DNA of 64,000 nt from NCBI RefSeq assembly GCF_030815415.1, contig NZ_JAUSWW010000001.1:2480001-2544000 (forward strand). Reading direction: 5' to 3'. The translations under genes and the position numbers were made by a program. Under the pieces are notes generated by a model. That model saw nothing but the letters and a program-made list of their open reading frames with translations, was not told where the DNA came from and searched no databases. Below, in pieces: positions 17,111-29,397 of the stretch. Every line of letters begins with the position of its first letter. The stretch's first letter is position 1. The stretch comes from Streptomyces canus. Its GTDB lineage: Bacteria > Actinomycetota > Actinomycetes > Streptomycetales > Streptomycetaceae.

Positions 17111-18430
17111 CTACACCTCGGCGGGTTCCTGTGCCGGGAGGCTGTCCATGAAGGAGCTCACCGAGAAGACGGCGCGGCCGGGCCCGGGCTCACCGTATCC
17201 GGGGGGCGAGGAGAGACCGAAGTCCTCCATCGTCTGGCGATAGGCCTGCAACAGCCGGATGTGGTACTCCAGCGGCGCGCCCTGCGGGTTGGCCTTGCCG
17301 AGCGGGGTGGTCGGCTCGGGGCACCAGGTGGTGAAGCGGGGTGTGATGCCCTGCGACATGAAGAAGCGCAGCCCCTCGGTGGTGGACGCGATGGCCTCGT
17401 CGACGGTCTTGAAGCCGAAGGGCTCGGCCATCTCCACGCCCGCCACGAAGTTGGGGATCACATTGCGCGCGCCGAAGATCTCCGCCGACTCCAGGATCCG
17501 CTTGTGCCACTCGTCGCGGCCGACGTAGCGCTCCTTGCCGGGGCAGTGGAGCTTGAAGAGGTACTCGTCCCACACCTCGTAGTTGGGGTGGTAGATCTGC
17601 ACGCCGTAGTCCTTGAAGCGCTGCACGTCGTCGCGCGGCAGCGCCTGGGCGACGACCTTGCCGATCCAGCGGCCGGGGAAGCGCTCCTCGATGGCCTTGG
17701 CGTAGTGGCCGTAGAAGTCGGCCTCGTCGCGTCCGGCCACCGTCTTGGTGATCGCGCCGCCGGTGAGGGTGTAGGCGGTGGAGGTCTTCGCGGTGTCGTA
17801 CCGGTCGATGATCTCCAGGGCCTCGAGGACCTCTTCGACGTCCTTGACGCCGGTGTACGGGCGGCCGGCGGCCTTGTGCTGGCGCCAGTTGTGGTTGATG
17901 TCGCAGTACTGGCACTCCTCCTTGGCGCCGAAGTACTGGCAGACCCGGAAGACGGTCAGGTAGATGAGGTAGCCCCACTGGATGGTGGGGGCGACCTCCA
18001 TGACGGACTTCCCGTTGGAGAGCTTGTGCTTGTAGTACTCCGGCATCGGCGGCACACCGACGTCGGCGATGCGCTTGCCGTCGAGGTAGAGGCCGAGCAC
18101 GCCCTCCTCGTCGGCGGCGACGCGGTACGGCGACGACGGGTTCACGCGCACGGAGACGACGGTGCGGCGCAGGTCGTACGGACCGCCCGTGAGGATGATC
18201 TCCTCCGGCGGCCGCCGCAGCGCGGCCTCGCCGAGTTCGGGCAGGGTGCCGTGGTCGAAGGAGAAGATGAAGTACGACTTCGGCTTGACCTCTCCACCCT
18301 CGTTGTCGCTGAGCGCGGACGGATCGAAGGCCACCCCGCCGCGCAGCAGATCCTCCTTGAAGACGGCTTCCCGCGGTACGTGCGGGAATCGCTCCATCAG
18401 ATCTTCGACCAGTGCGGTGCGGCTGCCCAT
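17111..18430 (-). CDS. Radical SAM protein with CX8CX2C cluster motif
   Basis: 439 residues from ATG 18430 (GGGAGGAG eight bases upstream). The middle resembles a radical SAM barrel, but the cysteines are spaced VCQYFGAKEECQYCDIN (Cys 164, 173, 176), that is CX8CX2C instead of CX3CX2C. Supporting features are the following GGAITKTVAGRDEADFYGHY segment (GG motif) and a long C-terminal alpha/beta part (YGVQIYHPNYEVWDEY, ITPRFTTWCPEPTTPLG). The N-terminal 150 residues form a separate beta-rich domain. Substrate unknown. It is followed (59 bases after its start, upstream on the minus strand) by the flavin-binding gene at 18490, so they may form one transcript. Confidence 0.72.
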   Translation of the reverse strand: MGSRTALVEDLMERFPHVPREAVFKEDLLRGGVAFDPSALSDNEGGEVKPKSYFIFSFDHGTLPELGEAALRRPPEEIILTGGPYDLRRTVVSVRVNPSSPYRVAADEEGVLGLYLDGKRIADVGVPPMPEYYKHKLSNGKSVMEVAPTIQWGYLIYLTVFRVCQYFGAKEECQYCDINHNWRQHKAAGRPYTGVKDVEEVLEALEIIDRYDTAKTSTAYTLTGGAITKTVAGRDEADFYGHYAKAIEERFPGRWIGKVVAQALPRDDVQRFKDYGVQIYHPNYEVWDEYLFKLHCPGKERYVGRDEWHKRILESAEIFGARNVIPNFVAGVEMAEPFGFKTVDEAIASTTEGLRFFMSQGITPRFTTWCPEPTTPLGKANPQGAPLEYHIRLLQAYRQTMEDFGLSSPPGYGEPGPGRAVFSVSSFMDSLPAQEPAEV

Positions 18431-18489
18431 CCGTAAATCTCCTCCCGGCTCAGGCGTTCGACTCCTCACGTTATGCCCCCGCCCGCCCG

Positions 18490-19152
18490 TCACGCGTACC
18501 GGGTCCCCTCGCGTCGAGCGATGTGTTCCGGTACGGGCGTTTCGCCCGGCAGTACGGGATCGGTGACGGGCGCGCCCCACACCGAGGTCAGCGGCAGGGT
18601 CCCGGCCCAGAGACCGAGCCCGGCGTCGGGTCCGTCGCCGTCGTCCGGCGGGCCGCTGCGGATCTTGACCGAGGCCTCTTCGAGGGAGAGGGCGAGGAGA
18701 GTGGTGGCGGCGAGTTCCTTGCGGCTCGGGCTGCGGGCGTACGACCACTGCCCCGGGGTCGCGTGGTCGGTGAGCCGGCGCAGGCCCGCCAGCTTCTCCT
18801 CGGGGTCGGTGACCTTGCGGGCCTCGCCGTGGATCATCGCGCTGCGGTAGTTCACGCCGTGCTCGAAGACGGACCGGGCGAGGACCAGCCCGTCGACGTG
18901 CGTGACCGTGACGCAGACGGGGACGCCGCCGGAGAGACTGCGGCTCGCCACCGAGCCGTGGAGGTAGAGCTCCTGGTCGTCCCGCCCGTAGACGGTCGGG
19001 ACGACCAGGGGCCGGCCTTCGATCACCACGCCCAGGTGGCAGACGAAGCCCGCGTCGAGGATGGCGTTCAGGTCGGCGCGGTCGAGGCTGCCCTGGTCGC
19101 GCAGGCGGCGGTGGCGGGTGAGGTCGGTCTCGGGGAGCGGGTCGAGCGTCAT
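18490..19152 (-). CDS. Flavin-binding split-barrel protein (pyridoxamine-phosphate-oxidase-like)
   Basis: 220 residues from ATG 19152. Conserved features of the FMN-binding split barrel: HLGVVIEGRPLVVPTVYGRD, LYLHGSVASRSL and the SVFEHGVNYRSAMIHGEARKV region (NYRSAMIHGEARKV), where the RSAMIHG residues line the flavin. No ribosome-binding site precedes ATG 19152, so it may be leaderless; an upstream ATG at 19194 is possible but the family starts near 19152. Reaction unknown. It lies between the 2-hydroxyacid dehydrogenase and the radical SAM gene, all on the minus strand. Confidence 0.8.
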   Translation of the reverse strand: MTLDPLPETDLTRHRRLRDQGSLDRADLNAILDAGFVCHLGVVIEGRPLVVPTVYGRDDQELYLHGSVASRSLSGGVPVCVTVTHVDGLVLARSVFEHGVNYRSAMIHGEARKVTDPEEKLAGLRRLTDHATPGQWSYARSPSRKELAATTLLALSLEEASVKIRSGPPDDGDGPDAGLGLWAGTLPLTSVWGAPVTDPVLPGETPVPEHIARREGTRYA

Positions 19153-19170
19153 GACGATGGAAACTACTGA

Positions 19171-19200
19171 TATCGCTGCTTTATCGCCAGACATTTATCG
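19171..19200 (-). promoter_or_regulatory. Triple CGATA repeat ahead of the flavin-binding gene
   Basis: CGATA (minus strand) occurs at 19200-19196, 19186-19182 and 19175-19171, with repeat spacing of 14 and 11 bases, immediately upstream of ATG 19152. Spaced short direct repeats in this position suggest an operator or activator site. The regulator is unknown. Confidence 0.35.
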
Positions 19201-19245
19201 ATACCTATACCGAATGGCTTCTCTGGCAACGAAATCCGCACCTCC

Positions 19246-20253
19246 TCAGGCGCCGAACTCCAGTGCCGCCAGCTCCACCGGATACGCCGGACCGGCACCG
19301 GTCGCGAGCCGCTCCGCCTCCTCGGCCACCGCTGTGCCGAGCCGGGCCAGCTCGTTGCCCTGGGAGCCCGCGAGGTGCGGGGTGACGAAGGCGTTGGGGA
19401 GGTCGTACAGGGGCGAGTCGGCGGGGAGCGGCTCGGGGTCGGTCACGTCGAGGACCGCGCTGAGGCGCCCGGTGCGGAGTTCGGCGACCAGGGCGTCGTG
19501 GTCGACGAGGCCGCCGCGCGCGGTGTTGACGAGGACCGCCCCGTCGGGCATCAGGGACAGCTCACGGCGGCCGATGAGGTGGTGCGTCTCGGGGGTCTGC
19601 GGGGCGTGGACCGTGACGATCTGCGAACCGCGCAGCAGCTCGTCCAGCTCCAGCAGGGGCACGCCGAGCCGGGCCGCCTGCGCCTCGGTGACGTACGGGT
19701 CGGTGAGCGCGGGCCGCAGGTCGAAGGGGCGCAGGAGTTCCAGGACGCGGCGGCCGATGCGGGAGGCGCCGATGACGCCGACCCGGCGGCCGTGGTTGCC
19801 GATGCCGGGGACGATGCCCCAGCCGGGGTGGGCCCGTGCGGCGCGCAGTCGCTCGCGGGCGACGAAGAGGTCCTTCCCGGCGAGGAGGATCATGGCGAGG
19901 GTGTACTCGGCGACAGGGAGCGCGTTGGCGTCGGCGGCCGAGGTGACCTCGATGCCCCGCCGCCAGATCTCCGGTGTGGCGAAGCCCTTGACCGAACCGG
20001 CGGAGTGCAGGATCGCCCGCAGTCCGGGGGCGGCGTCGAGGACCGTCGCGTCGATGCGGGGGCAGCCCCAGCCCGTCACGAGGATCTCGGTGCGGGCCAG
20101 CGCCTCCTTGACGCGCGGGTCGGTGAAGTCCTCGGCCACGAGATCCGGGTCGATGTCCACCGCCTCCCGCAGCCGCTCCAGCACCTCCGACGGGAAGACA
20201 TGCGGCAGGTTGGCGGCGGTCATGGCGAACAGCGCCTGGGGACGCTCGGGCAA
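19246..20253 (-). CDS. D-2-hydroxyacid dehydrogenase family protein
   Basis: 335 residues. It has the NAD-binding Rossmann motif GVIGASRIGRRVLELL, the substrate/NAD segment VNTARGGLVDHDAL with the catalytic Arg-type region, DPEPLPADSPLY with the conserved Glu, and the catalytic His in FVTPHLAGSQGNELAR. Such enzymes interconvert 2-keto acids and D-2-hydroxy acids (for example glycerate, glyoxylate or phosphoglycerate relatives). The start is TTG 20253 with GGGGGT upstream; ATG 20223 is the alternative. It is divergent from alditol oxidase, with an imperfect operator between them, so it may act on the oxidised sugar acids. Confidence 0.87.
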   Translation of the reverse strand: MPERPQALFAMTAANLPHVFPSEVLERLREAVDIDPDLVAEDFTDPRVKEALARTEILVTGWGCPRIDATVLDAAPGLRAILHSAGSVKGFATPEIWRRGIEVTSAADANALPVAEYTLAMILLAGKDLFVARERLRAARAHPGWGIVPGIGNHGRRVGVIGASRIGRRVLELLRPFDLRPALTDPYVTEAQAARLGVPLLELDELLRGSQIVTVHAPQTPETHHLIGRRELSLMPDGAVLVNTARGGLVDHDALVAELRTGRLSAVLDVTDPEPLPADSPLYDLPNAFVTPHLAGSQGNELARLGTAVAEEAERLATGAGPAYPVELAALEFGA

Positions 20254-20283
20254 GGTGGTGACCCCCGGTCGAGGAAAACGGAT

Positions 20284-20297
20284 AGAAACCGCTCTCT
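20284..20297. promoter_or_regulatory. Imperfect inverted repeat between divergent genes (LacI-like)
   Basis: AGAAACCGCTCTCT matches its own reverse complement at 10 of 14 positions and has the central CG typical of LacI/GalR-family operators. It sits between the hydroxyacid dehydrogenase (start 20253) and alditol oxidase (start 20378). No LacI gene is adjacent. Confidence 0.35.
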
Positions 20298-20299
20298 AA

Positions 20300-21631
<1,332 letters not shown>

Positions 21632-21665
21632 CTTTATAAAGCCCCTTTCCTAACCCCTTGTCGAA
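21632..21665 (+). promoter_or_regulatory. ROK-gene control region: CTTTATAAAG palindrome and AACCCCTTGNCGAA motif
   Basis: CTTTATAAAG (21632-21641) is a perfect palindrome. AACCCCTTGTCGAA (21652-21665) matches AACCCCTTGCCGAA at 23145-23158, ahead of the sugar importer, at 13 of 14 bases. The sharing between the regulator gene and the next operon suggests the ROK protein binds both. Confidence 0.55.
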
Positions 21666-21745
21666 AGTCCTCGGCAGCCCATAGCCTTGCGCCGCGCCGG
21701 TGCCGATGCCGTCCCGGCGAGAGCCGAAGGGACGGGGGCAACCCG

Positions 21746-22993
21746 GTGAAGCGCACCTCACGTGACATCCGCACCGCGAACCGCTACGAGGTGCTGCGCC
21801 AGATCATCGCCGCGTCGCCCACCTCCCGGCAGGAGCTGGCGGCCGCCACCGGGCTGAGCCTGGCCACGGTCGCCACGCTCGTCGGCGAGCTGCTCGATCT
21901 CTCGATGATCACGGAGGTCGGGTTCGAGGACTCGGCGGGAGGCCGCCCCCGCGGGCTCGTCGCGGTCAACGCGTCAGGGGGCGCGTTGATCGGTGTCGAC
22001 ATCGCGGAGACCTACGTCCATGTCGAGCTGTTCGACCTCGGCCTGAACGTGCTGGCCCGCGCCGAGGAGGACGTCCGCCCGGGTGAGAGCCTGCCCGAGC
22101 AGGTCATCGGCCATGTCGCCGCGGTCGTGGGCCAGGTGGTCGCGCAGGCCGGCATCGAGGGCGCCCGTGTCCTCGGGGTCGGGGTGAGCGTGCCGGGCCA
22201 GGTGGACCGGGACACCGGGTTCTGCGAGTACGCGCCCAACTGGGACTGGCACGACGTGCCGCTGCTCGATCTGCTCACCGAGCACATCGCCTACCCCCTG
22301 TACCTGGACAATCCGCTGCGCGCCTCCGCGGTGGCCGAGCTGTGGTTCGGGGCCGCGCGCGGCCGCGGGAACGCCGTGGTGGTGAACCTCGGCACCGGTG
22401 TGGGCGCCGGGCTCGTGCTCGGCGGCGGGCTGCACCGGGGGGTCAGCAACAGCGCCGGCGAGTGGGGCCACACCACGATCGTCCTGGACGGCCGGGTGTG
22501 CCGCTGCGGCAAGCACGGCTGCGTGGAGGCGTACGTCGGCGCGTCCGGGATCATGCTGAATCTGCGGGAGCTGAGTCCCGGCAGCCCGCTGCTGCACCAG
22601 GACGACCAGACGGCCACCATCGCCGCCCTGGCCGAGGGGCTGCGGCAGAACGATCCGGTGGCCCTCGGCACGCTCCGCGACACCGTCCGCTACCTCGGCG
22701 CCGGGATCGCCAACCTGGTCAACCTGTTCAACCCCGAGGTGATCGTGCTCAGCAGCTGGGTCGCGGCCGCCCTCGGCGAGCCCTTGGTCGAGGAGGTGCG
22801 CGAGGCGGTCGCCCGGCATGCGCTGCCCCGGCCGATGGCGGCCACCGAGATCGTCCTCTCCCCTATCCCCACGGATCCGGTGTGCCTGGGCGCGGCGACG
22901 TTCGCGCTCGAGGGCGCCCTCCAGTCGGTCGGCCAGAAGTCGCCGAAACGCAGCATCACGCCCGCGAGGGCCAAGACGCCCAACCCGCGTTAG
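21746..22993 (+). CDS. ROK-family transcriptional repressor
   Basis: 415 residues. The N-terminal winged helix (about 5-65, SRQELAAATGLSLATVATLV) is followed by a sugar-kinase-like ROK domain with VVVNLGTGVGAGLVLGGGLH, the ExGH motif GEWGHTTI and the zinc motif CRCGKHGCVEAY. It lacks nothing needed for sugar binding. ROK repressors usually bind a sugar that releases them from DNA. The start is GTG 21746 with GGGGG upstream. It lies directly ahead of a sugar ABC importer and a beta-galactosidase, and shares the AACCCCTTG motif with that operon. It most likely controls that operon and itself. Confidence 0.9.
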   Translation: MKRTSRDIRTANRYEVLRQIIAASPTSRQELAAATGLSLATVATLVGELLDLSMITEVGFEDSAGGRPRGLVAVNASGGALIGVDIAETYVHVELFDLGLNVLARAEEDVRPGESLPEQVIGHVAAVVGQVVAQAGIEGARVLGVGVSVPGQVDRDTGFCEYAPNWDWHDVPLLDLLTEHIAYPLYLDNPLRASAVAELWFGAARGRGNAVVVNLGTGVGAGLVLGGGLHRGVSNSAGEWGHTTIVLDGRVCRCGKHGCVEAYVGASGIMLNLRELSPGSPLLHQDDQTATIAALAEGLRQNDPVALGTLRDTVRYLGAGIANLVNLFNPEVIVLSSWVAAALGEPLVEEVREAVARHALPRPMAATEIVLSPIPTDPVCLGAATFALEGALQSVGQKSPKRSITPARAKTPNPR

Positions 22994-23272
22994 CCAGAGC
23001 CTGGTTCCGGCAGTGGGCCGTAGGGCCCGGAAGGCAGTAACCCGCAGTACCCGAAGGGGGGTTGCGGGCCGCTGGTGCGGCGGCCCGTGACCCGCGATGT
23101 CCGGTATCCCGAACACTCCGCAACGCTTCGAACAGACTTCGTCCAACCCCTTGCCGAAGCCTTAGCCGAAGGTTAACGTCCCGCACCGCGACACCAATTG
23201 AGCCACCTGGCGCTGAGCCGCTTCAGGCACCGGGCGCAGAGCCGCAGCCGTACTCGAGACAAGGACGTCAGC
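22994..23272. other. Intergenic region upstream of the sugar importer
   Basis: 279 bases, no gene seen. It contains the AACCCCTTGCCGAA motif shared with the ROK promoter, followed at once by CCTTAGCCGAAGGTT, so that AACC and GGTT arms flank a repeated GCCGAAG. The importer promoter must lie here. Confidence 0.5.
23145..23158 (+). promoter_or_regulatory. Putative ROK operator ahead of the sugar importer
   Basis: AACCCCTTGCCGAA, 13 of 14 bases the same as the motif at 21652-21665. Downstream, GAAGGTT (23168-23174) completes a partial inverted repeat with AACCCCTT. It is about 115 bases ahead of the solute-binding gene. Confidence 0.5.
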
Positions 23273-24529
23273 ATGTCGGCAATGAGAAACGTCAACTGGG
23301 ACCGCCGTACCGTTCTTCGGGCCGCCATGGGTATGGCGGCCGCCGGCGGACTGGCCGCGTGCGGGGGCAACACCGGACGCAGCAGCTCCGGCGAGGGGCT
23401 CACGCAGTACTTCCACGCGTACGGCGAGGCGGGCACCGAGCAGGCCATCAAGCGGTACGCGAAGGCCTACAAGGAAGCCAACGTCACCACCCAGTGGATC
23501 ACCGGCTCCAACTTCGAGAACAAGCTGTTCCCGGCTCTGCTCACCAAGAACGCGCCCGACGTCTTCGAGTTCCACCCGCAGCTCCAGATGGTGACGAGCG
23601 GTCAGGTGGCGGACCTGAGCGACATCATCAACCCGGTCAAGGACGACTTCAACGCCGCCGACATCGCCTCGCACACGGTCGACGGGAAGATATACGGCGT
23701 CCGGATGATCGACGACCCGCAGTTCTTCTACTACCGTCCGTCGCTCTTCGAGAAGGCCAAGGTCGAGGTTCCCCAGACGCTGGAGGAGCTGATCGAGGTC
23801 ATCGACAAGCTCACCACGAGCAAGGTCAAGGGCGCCTTCCTCGGCAACGACATCACCCCCGTCCAGAACCCGCTGATCTGGTCGGCCGGCGCGGACACCC
23901 TCAACGACAAGAACGAGATCGCCTACCACACGGACGCCGTGGCCGACGGTCTGAGCCAGCTCCGCAAGCTGTTCACCAGCGGCAACCTGCTCCTGGACGC
24001 CCCCGCCGACTGGTGGGACCCCTCCGCCTTCACTCAGGGCCTGACCGCGATCCAGTGGTGCGGCATGTGGGCCATGCCCGTGATCCAGAAGGCGCTCGGC
24101 GACGACGTCGGCATCTTCCCGTTCCCGAAGGTCGGCGACTCCGGCAGGTTCTCGGTCATCAACGGCGGCTGGTCGATGTTCGTCAACGCCAAGAGCAAGA
24201 ACCTCGACGCGGCCAAGGAATACGTCAAGTGGCTGTGGATCGACCAGAAGGAGTACCAGGAGGACTGGGCGCTGTCCTACGGCTTCCACATCCCGCCGCG
24301 CACCTCGATCGCGCAGTCGGCCACCAAGCTGAAGTCGGGTCTGCCGGCCGAGGGCGTCAAGCTCTTCGGCGAGTACGGGCACTTCGACAACATCGCCTGG
24401 ACGCAGGCGATGATCGCCTCGGTGAACGACGTGATCGCCAACTCCGTGCGCAAGAACGGCAGTCCGGAGGCCGCGCTCGACGCCTGTGACAAGAAGGTCA
24501 ACGCAGAGCTCAAGAAGCTCTTCGGATAG
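23273..24529 (+). CDS. Sugar ABC transporter, substrate-binding lipoprotein
   Basis: 418 residues. The N terminus has DRRTVL followed by a hydrophobic stretch and the lipobox LAAC, so Cys 30 is the lipid-anchored residue. The rest has the family-1 extracellular solute-binding fold (FHAYGEAGTEQAIKRYAKAY; LTTSKVKGAFLGND; NGGWSMFVNAKSKNLDAAKE). It captures the sugar outside the membrane and hands it to the permeases at 24550 and 25512. ATG 23273 has AAGGA eight bases upstream. The companion ATP-binding protein is not in the operon; Streptomyces importers of this class usually share a common ATPase (MsiK). Confidence 0.92.
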   Translation: MSAMRNVNWDRRTVLRAAMGMAAAGGLAACGGNTGRSSSGEGLTQYFHAYGEAGTEQAIKRYAKAYKEANVTTQWITGSNFENKLFPALLTKNAPDVFEFHPQLQMVTSGQVADLSDIINPVKDDFNAADIASHTVDGKIYGVRMIDDPQFFYYRPSLFEKAKVEVPQTLEELIEVIDKLTTSKVKGAFLGNDITPVQNPLIWSAGADTLNDKNEIAYHTDAVADGLSQLRKLFTSGNLLLDAPADWWDPSAFTQGLTAIQWCGMWAMPVIQKALGDDVGIFPFPKVGDSGRFSVINGGWSMFVNAKSKNLDAAKEYVKWLWIDQKEYQEDWALSYGFHIPPRTSIAQSATKLKSGLPAEGVKLFGEYGHFDNIAWTQAMIASVNDVIANSVRKNGSPEAALDACDKKVNAELKKLFG

Positions 24530-24549
24530 GCCGGCGGGCGGACCTCGAC

Positions 24550-25515
24550 ATGTCGACCACCACCAAGCTCGACCTCACGGACGCCGCCCCGGCCAAGCCT
24601 CAAAAGGCGCGGCCGCGGCGGAGTCTGCGGGCGAACAGCACCCTCAACTTCTGGCTCTTCACCAGTCCCTTCCTCATCGGCCTGGTGATCTTCGTCTTCG
24701 TGCCGATGGGCTGGAGCATCTACCTCAGCTTCTTCGAGGCACGCTTCACCGTCTCGCCGAGCGAGTTCATCGGCTTCGACAACTACACGGCGATCCTGGA
24801 CAACCCGGACTTCACGGGGTCCCTGGTCACCTTCACCGTCTTCGCCGCGTTCATCGTGCCCACCACGTGGGGGCTCTCGCTGGGCCTGGCGCTGCTGGTG
24901 CACCGGCTGACGTTCATGAAGGCGTTCTTCCGGTCGGTGTTCTTCATCCCGACCGCGGTCTCCTATGTGGCCGCGGCGCTGATCTGGAAGATGTCCATCT
25001 TCAACGGCGTCCGCTTCGGTCTGGCGAACACCGTCATCGGCTGGTTCGGCGTCGAGAACACGGCCTGGCTGGCCAACCCCGACCCGCCCTGGTACTGGCT
25101 GGTCATCGTGACGCTGCGGCTCTGGCTCCAGGCCGGCTTCTACATGATCCTGTTCCTGGCGGCGCTCCAGAACATCCCGGCGGAGCTCTACGAGGCCGCC
25201 TCGATCGACGGCGCCAAGCCGGGCTGGCAGACCTTCCGGTACATCACCCTGCCCCAGCTGCGGGCCACCTCGACCGCGGTGATCCTGCTGCTGCTGATCG
25301 CCGCCTACCAGGCCTTCGACGAGTTCTGGAACCTGCTCAGCAGGGCGACCTGGGGCCAGCCACCGCTCGTGGAGCTGTACAAGACGGCCCTCGGTGAAAG
25401 CCAGGACTACGGCCAGGGCAGCGCCGGTGCCGTCATCCTGACCTTGCTCATCCTCGTGATCACCCTGCTCCAGGGCCGGATCATGGGCTTCGGAAGGGGT
25501 GAGGAGTCCAAGTGA
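24550..25515 (+). CDS. Sugar ABC transporter permease (MalF type)
   Basis: 321 residues, six main membrane helices beginning at about residue 40 (FWLFTSPFLIGLVIFVFVPMGW). The cytoplasmic EAA loop is ELYEAASIDGAKPGWQTFRY, which docks the ATPase. It forms the pore with the product of the next gene. It lies 20 bases after the binding-protein gene, and its stop overlaps the GTG start of the next permease (GTGA). Confidence 0.93.
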   Translation: MSTTTKLDLTDAAPAKPQKARPRRSLRANSTLNFWLFTSPFLIGLVIFVFVPMGWSIYLSFFEARFTVSPSEFIGFDNYTAILDNPDFTGSLVTFTVFAAFIVPTTWGLSLGLALLVHRLTFMKAFFRSVFFIPTAVSYVAAALIWKMSIFNGVRFGLANTVIGWFGVENTAWLANPDPPWYWLVIVTLRLWLQAGFYMILFLAALQNIPAELYEAASIDGAKPGWQTFRYITLPQLRATSTAVILLLLIAAYQAFDEFWNLLSRATWGQPPLVELYKTALGESQDYGQGSAGAVILTLLILVITLLQGRIMGFGRGEESK

Positions 25516-26387
25516 CCACCACCGCACCTGACGTCACGAAGACCCCCCGCAAGAAGCGCGGGGGCAAGGTCATCGGCAACACCGGGCTCTACATCGCCAC
25601 CGGTGTCGCGGCCCTGCTCTTCCTGGTCCCGTTCTATCTGATCGTCCGCAACGCCCTGATGACGGACCAGGAGATCACGGGCGAGAACTGGAAGTGGCTC
25701 CCCACCGACATCCAGTGGGGCAACATCACCGAACCGTTCAACGACGAGACCGTCGACTTCGGCCGGGCCCTGTGGAACTCCTGGGTCGTCGCCGTCCTGC
25801 ACACCAGCGGCATCCTGCTGATCTGCTCGCTCGCCGGCTACGGCCTCGCCCGCATCCCGTACCGGCACGCCAACAAGGTCTTCTACGCCGTCCTGGTCAC
25901 CCTGATGATCCCGACGGCCGTCACCTTCGTGCCGAGCTTCGTGCTGGTGTCGTCGCTGGGCTGGGTCGACACCTACCGCGGTCTCATCATCCCGGGCCTG
26001 TTCAGTGGTTTCACCTGCTTCCTGTTCCGGCAGTACTTCCTGGGGTTCCCCAAGGAGCTGGAGGAGGCGGCACGTGTGGACGGACTCTCGTACTGGGGGG
26101 CGTACTGGCGGGTCGTCGTACCCAACTCGCTGAACTTCTTCGCGGCGATGGCCACGATCACGTTCATCAGCGGCTGGAACTCCTTCCTGTGGCCCCTGGT
26201 CATCGGCCAGGACCCGAGCTCCTGGACCATTCAGGTGGCCCTGTCCTCGTACATGACCAACCAGACCGTCAACTACCACCTGATCTTCATGGCCACGGCC
26301 ATTTCCATCCTGCCCCTGTTGCTCGTGTTCCTCTTCCTCCAGCGCTGGCTGGTGCAGGGGATCGCGCAGACCGGCATCAAGGGCTGA
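25512..26387 (+). CDS. Sugar ABC transporter permease (MalG type)
   Basis: 291 residues with six membrane helices. The EAA loop reads ELEEAARVDGLSYWGAYWRV. The N terminus is basic and cytoplasmic (KTPRKKRGGK). The GTG start at 25512 overlaps the stop of the previous permease by four bases, so the two are translationally coupled. The lacZ gene follows after 27 bases in the same operon. Confidence 0.93.
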   Translation: MTTTAPDVTKTPRKKRGGKVIGNTGLYIATGVAALLFLVPFYLIVRNALMTDQEITGENWKWLPTDIQWGNITEPFNDETVDFGRALWNSWVVAVLHTSGILLICSLAGYGLARIPYRHANKVFYAVLVTLMIPTAVTFVPSFVLVSSLGWVDTYRGLIIPGLFSGFTCFLFRQYFLGFPKELEEAARVDGLSYWGAYWRVVVPNSLNFFAAMATITFISGWNSFLWPLVIGQDPSSWTIQVALSSYMTNQTVNYHLIFMATAISILPLLLVFLFLQRWLVQGIAQTGIKG

Positions 26388-29273
<2,886 letters not shown>

Positions 29274-29307
29274 GAGATCCATTAATCGATTGACTGATTG
29301 ATCGACA

Positions 29308-29324
29308 TTCCGACACTGTCGGAA
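29308..29324. promoter_or_regulatory. 17-bp near-perfect palindrome between lacZ and the ABC exporter
   Basis: TTCCGACA-C-TGTCGGAA: 8-bp arms with a single central base. The one-base gap makes it more like an operator than a terminator. It lies 35 bases after lacZ and about 75 bases ahead of the exporter ATPase gene, which it may control. Confidence 0.45.
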
Positions 29325-29332
29325 CGTCGCCA

Positions 29333-29364
29333 GCGGCCGGTCGGCATCCTTGCCGACCGGCCGC
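29333..29364 (+). terminator. Terminator of the importer/lacZ operon
   Basis: A perfect 14-bp stem (GCGGCCGGTCGGCA at 29333-29346 with 29351-29364) and loop TCCT, followed by the T-rich ACTTCTGTTT. It ends the lacZ operon and isolates the exporter genes that start at 29398. Confidence 0.88.
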
Positions 29365-29397
29365 ACTTCTGTTTGCGCACAGAGGAGTTGATGCCAC

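Noticed and set aside
29281..29306. AT-rich CGATTGACTGATTGATCG stretch after lacZ
   Set aside because: The symmetry is imperfect and the stem weak; the 14-bp hairpin just downstream is a much better terminator.
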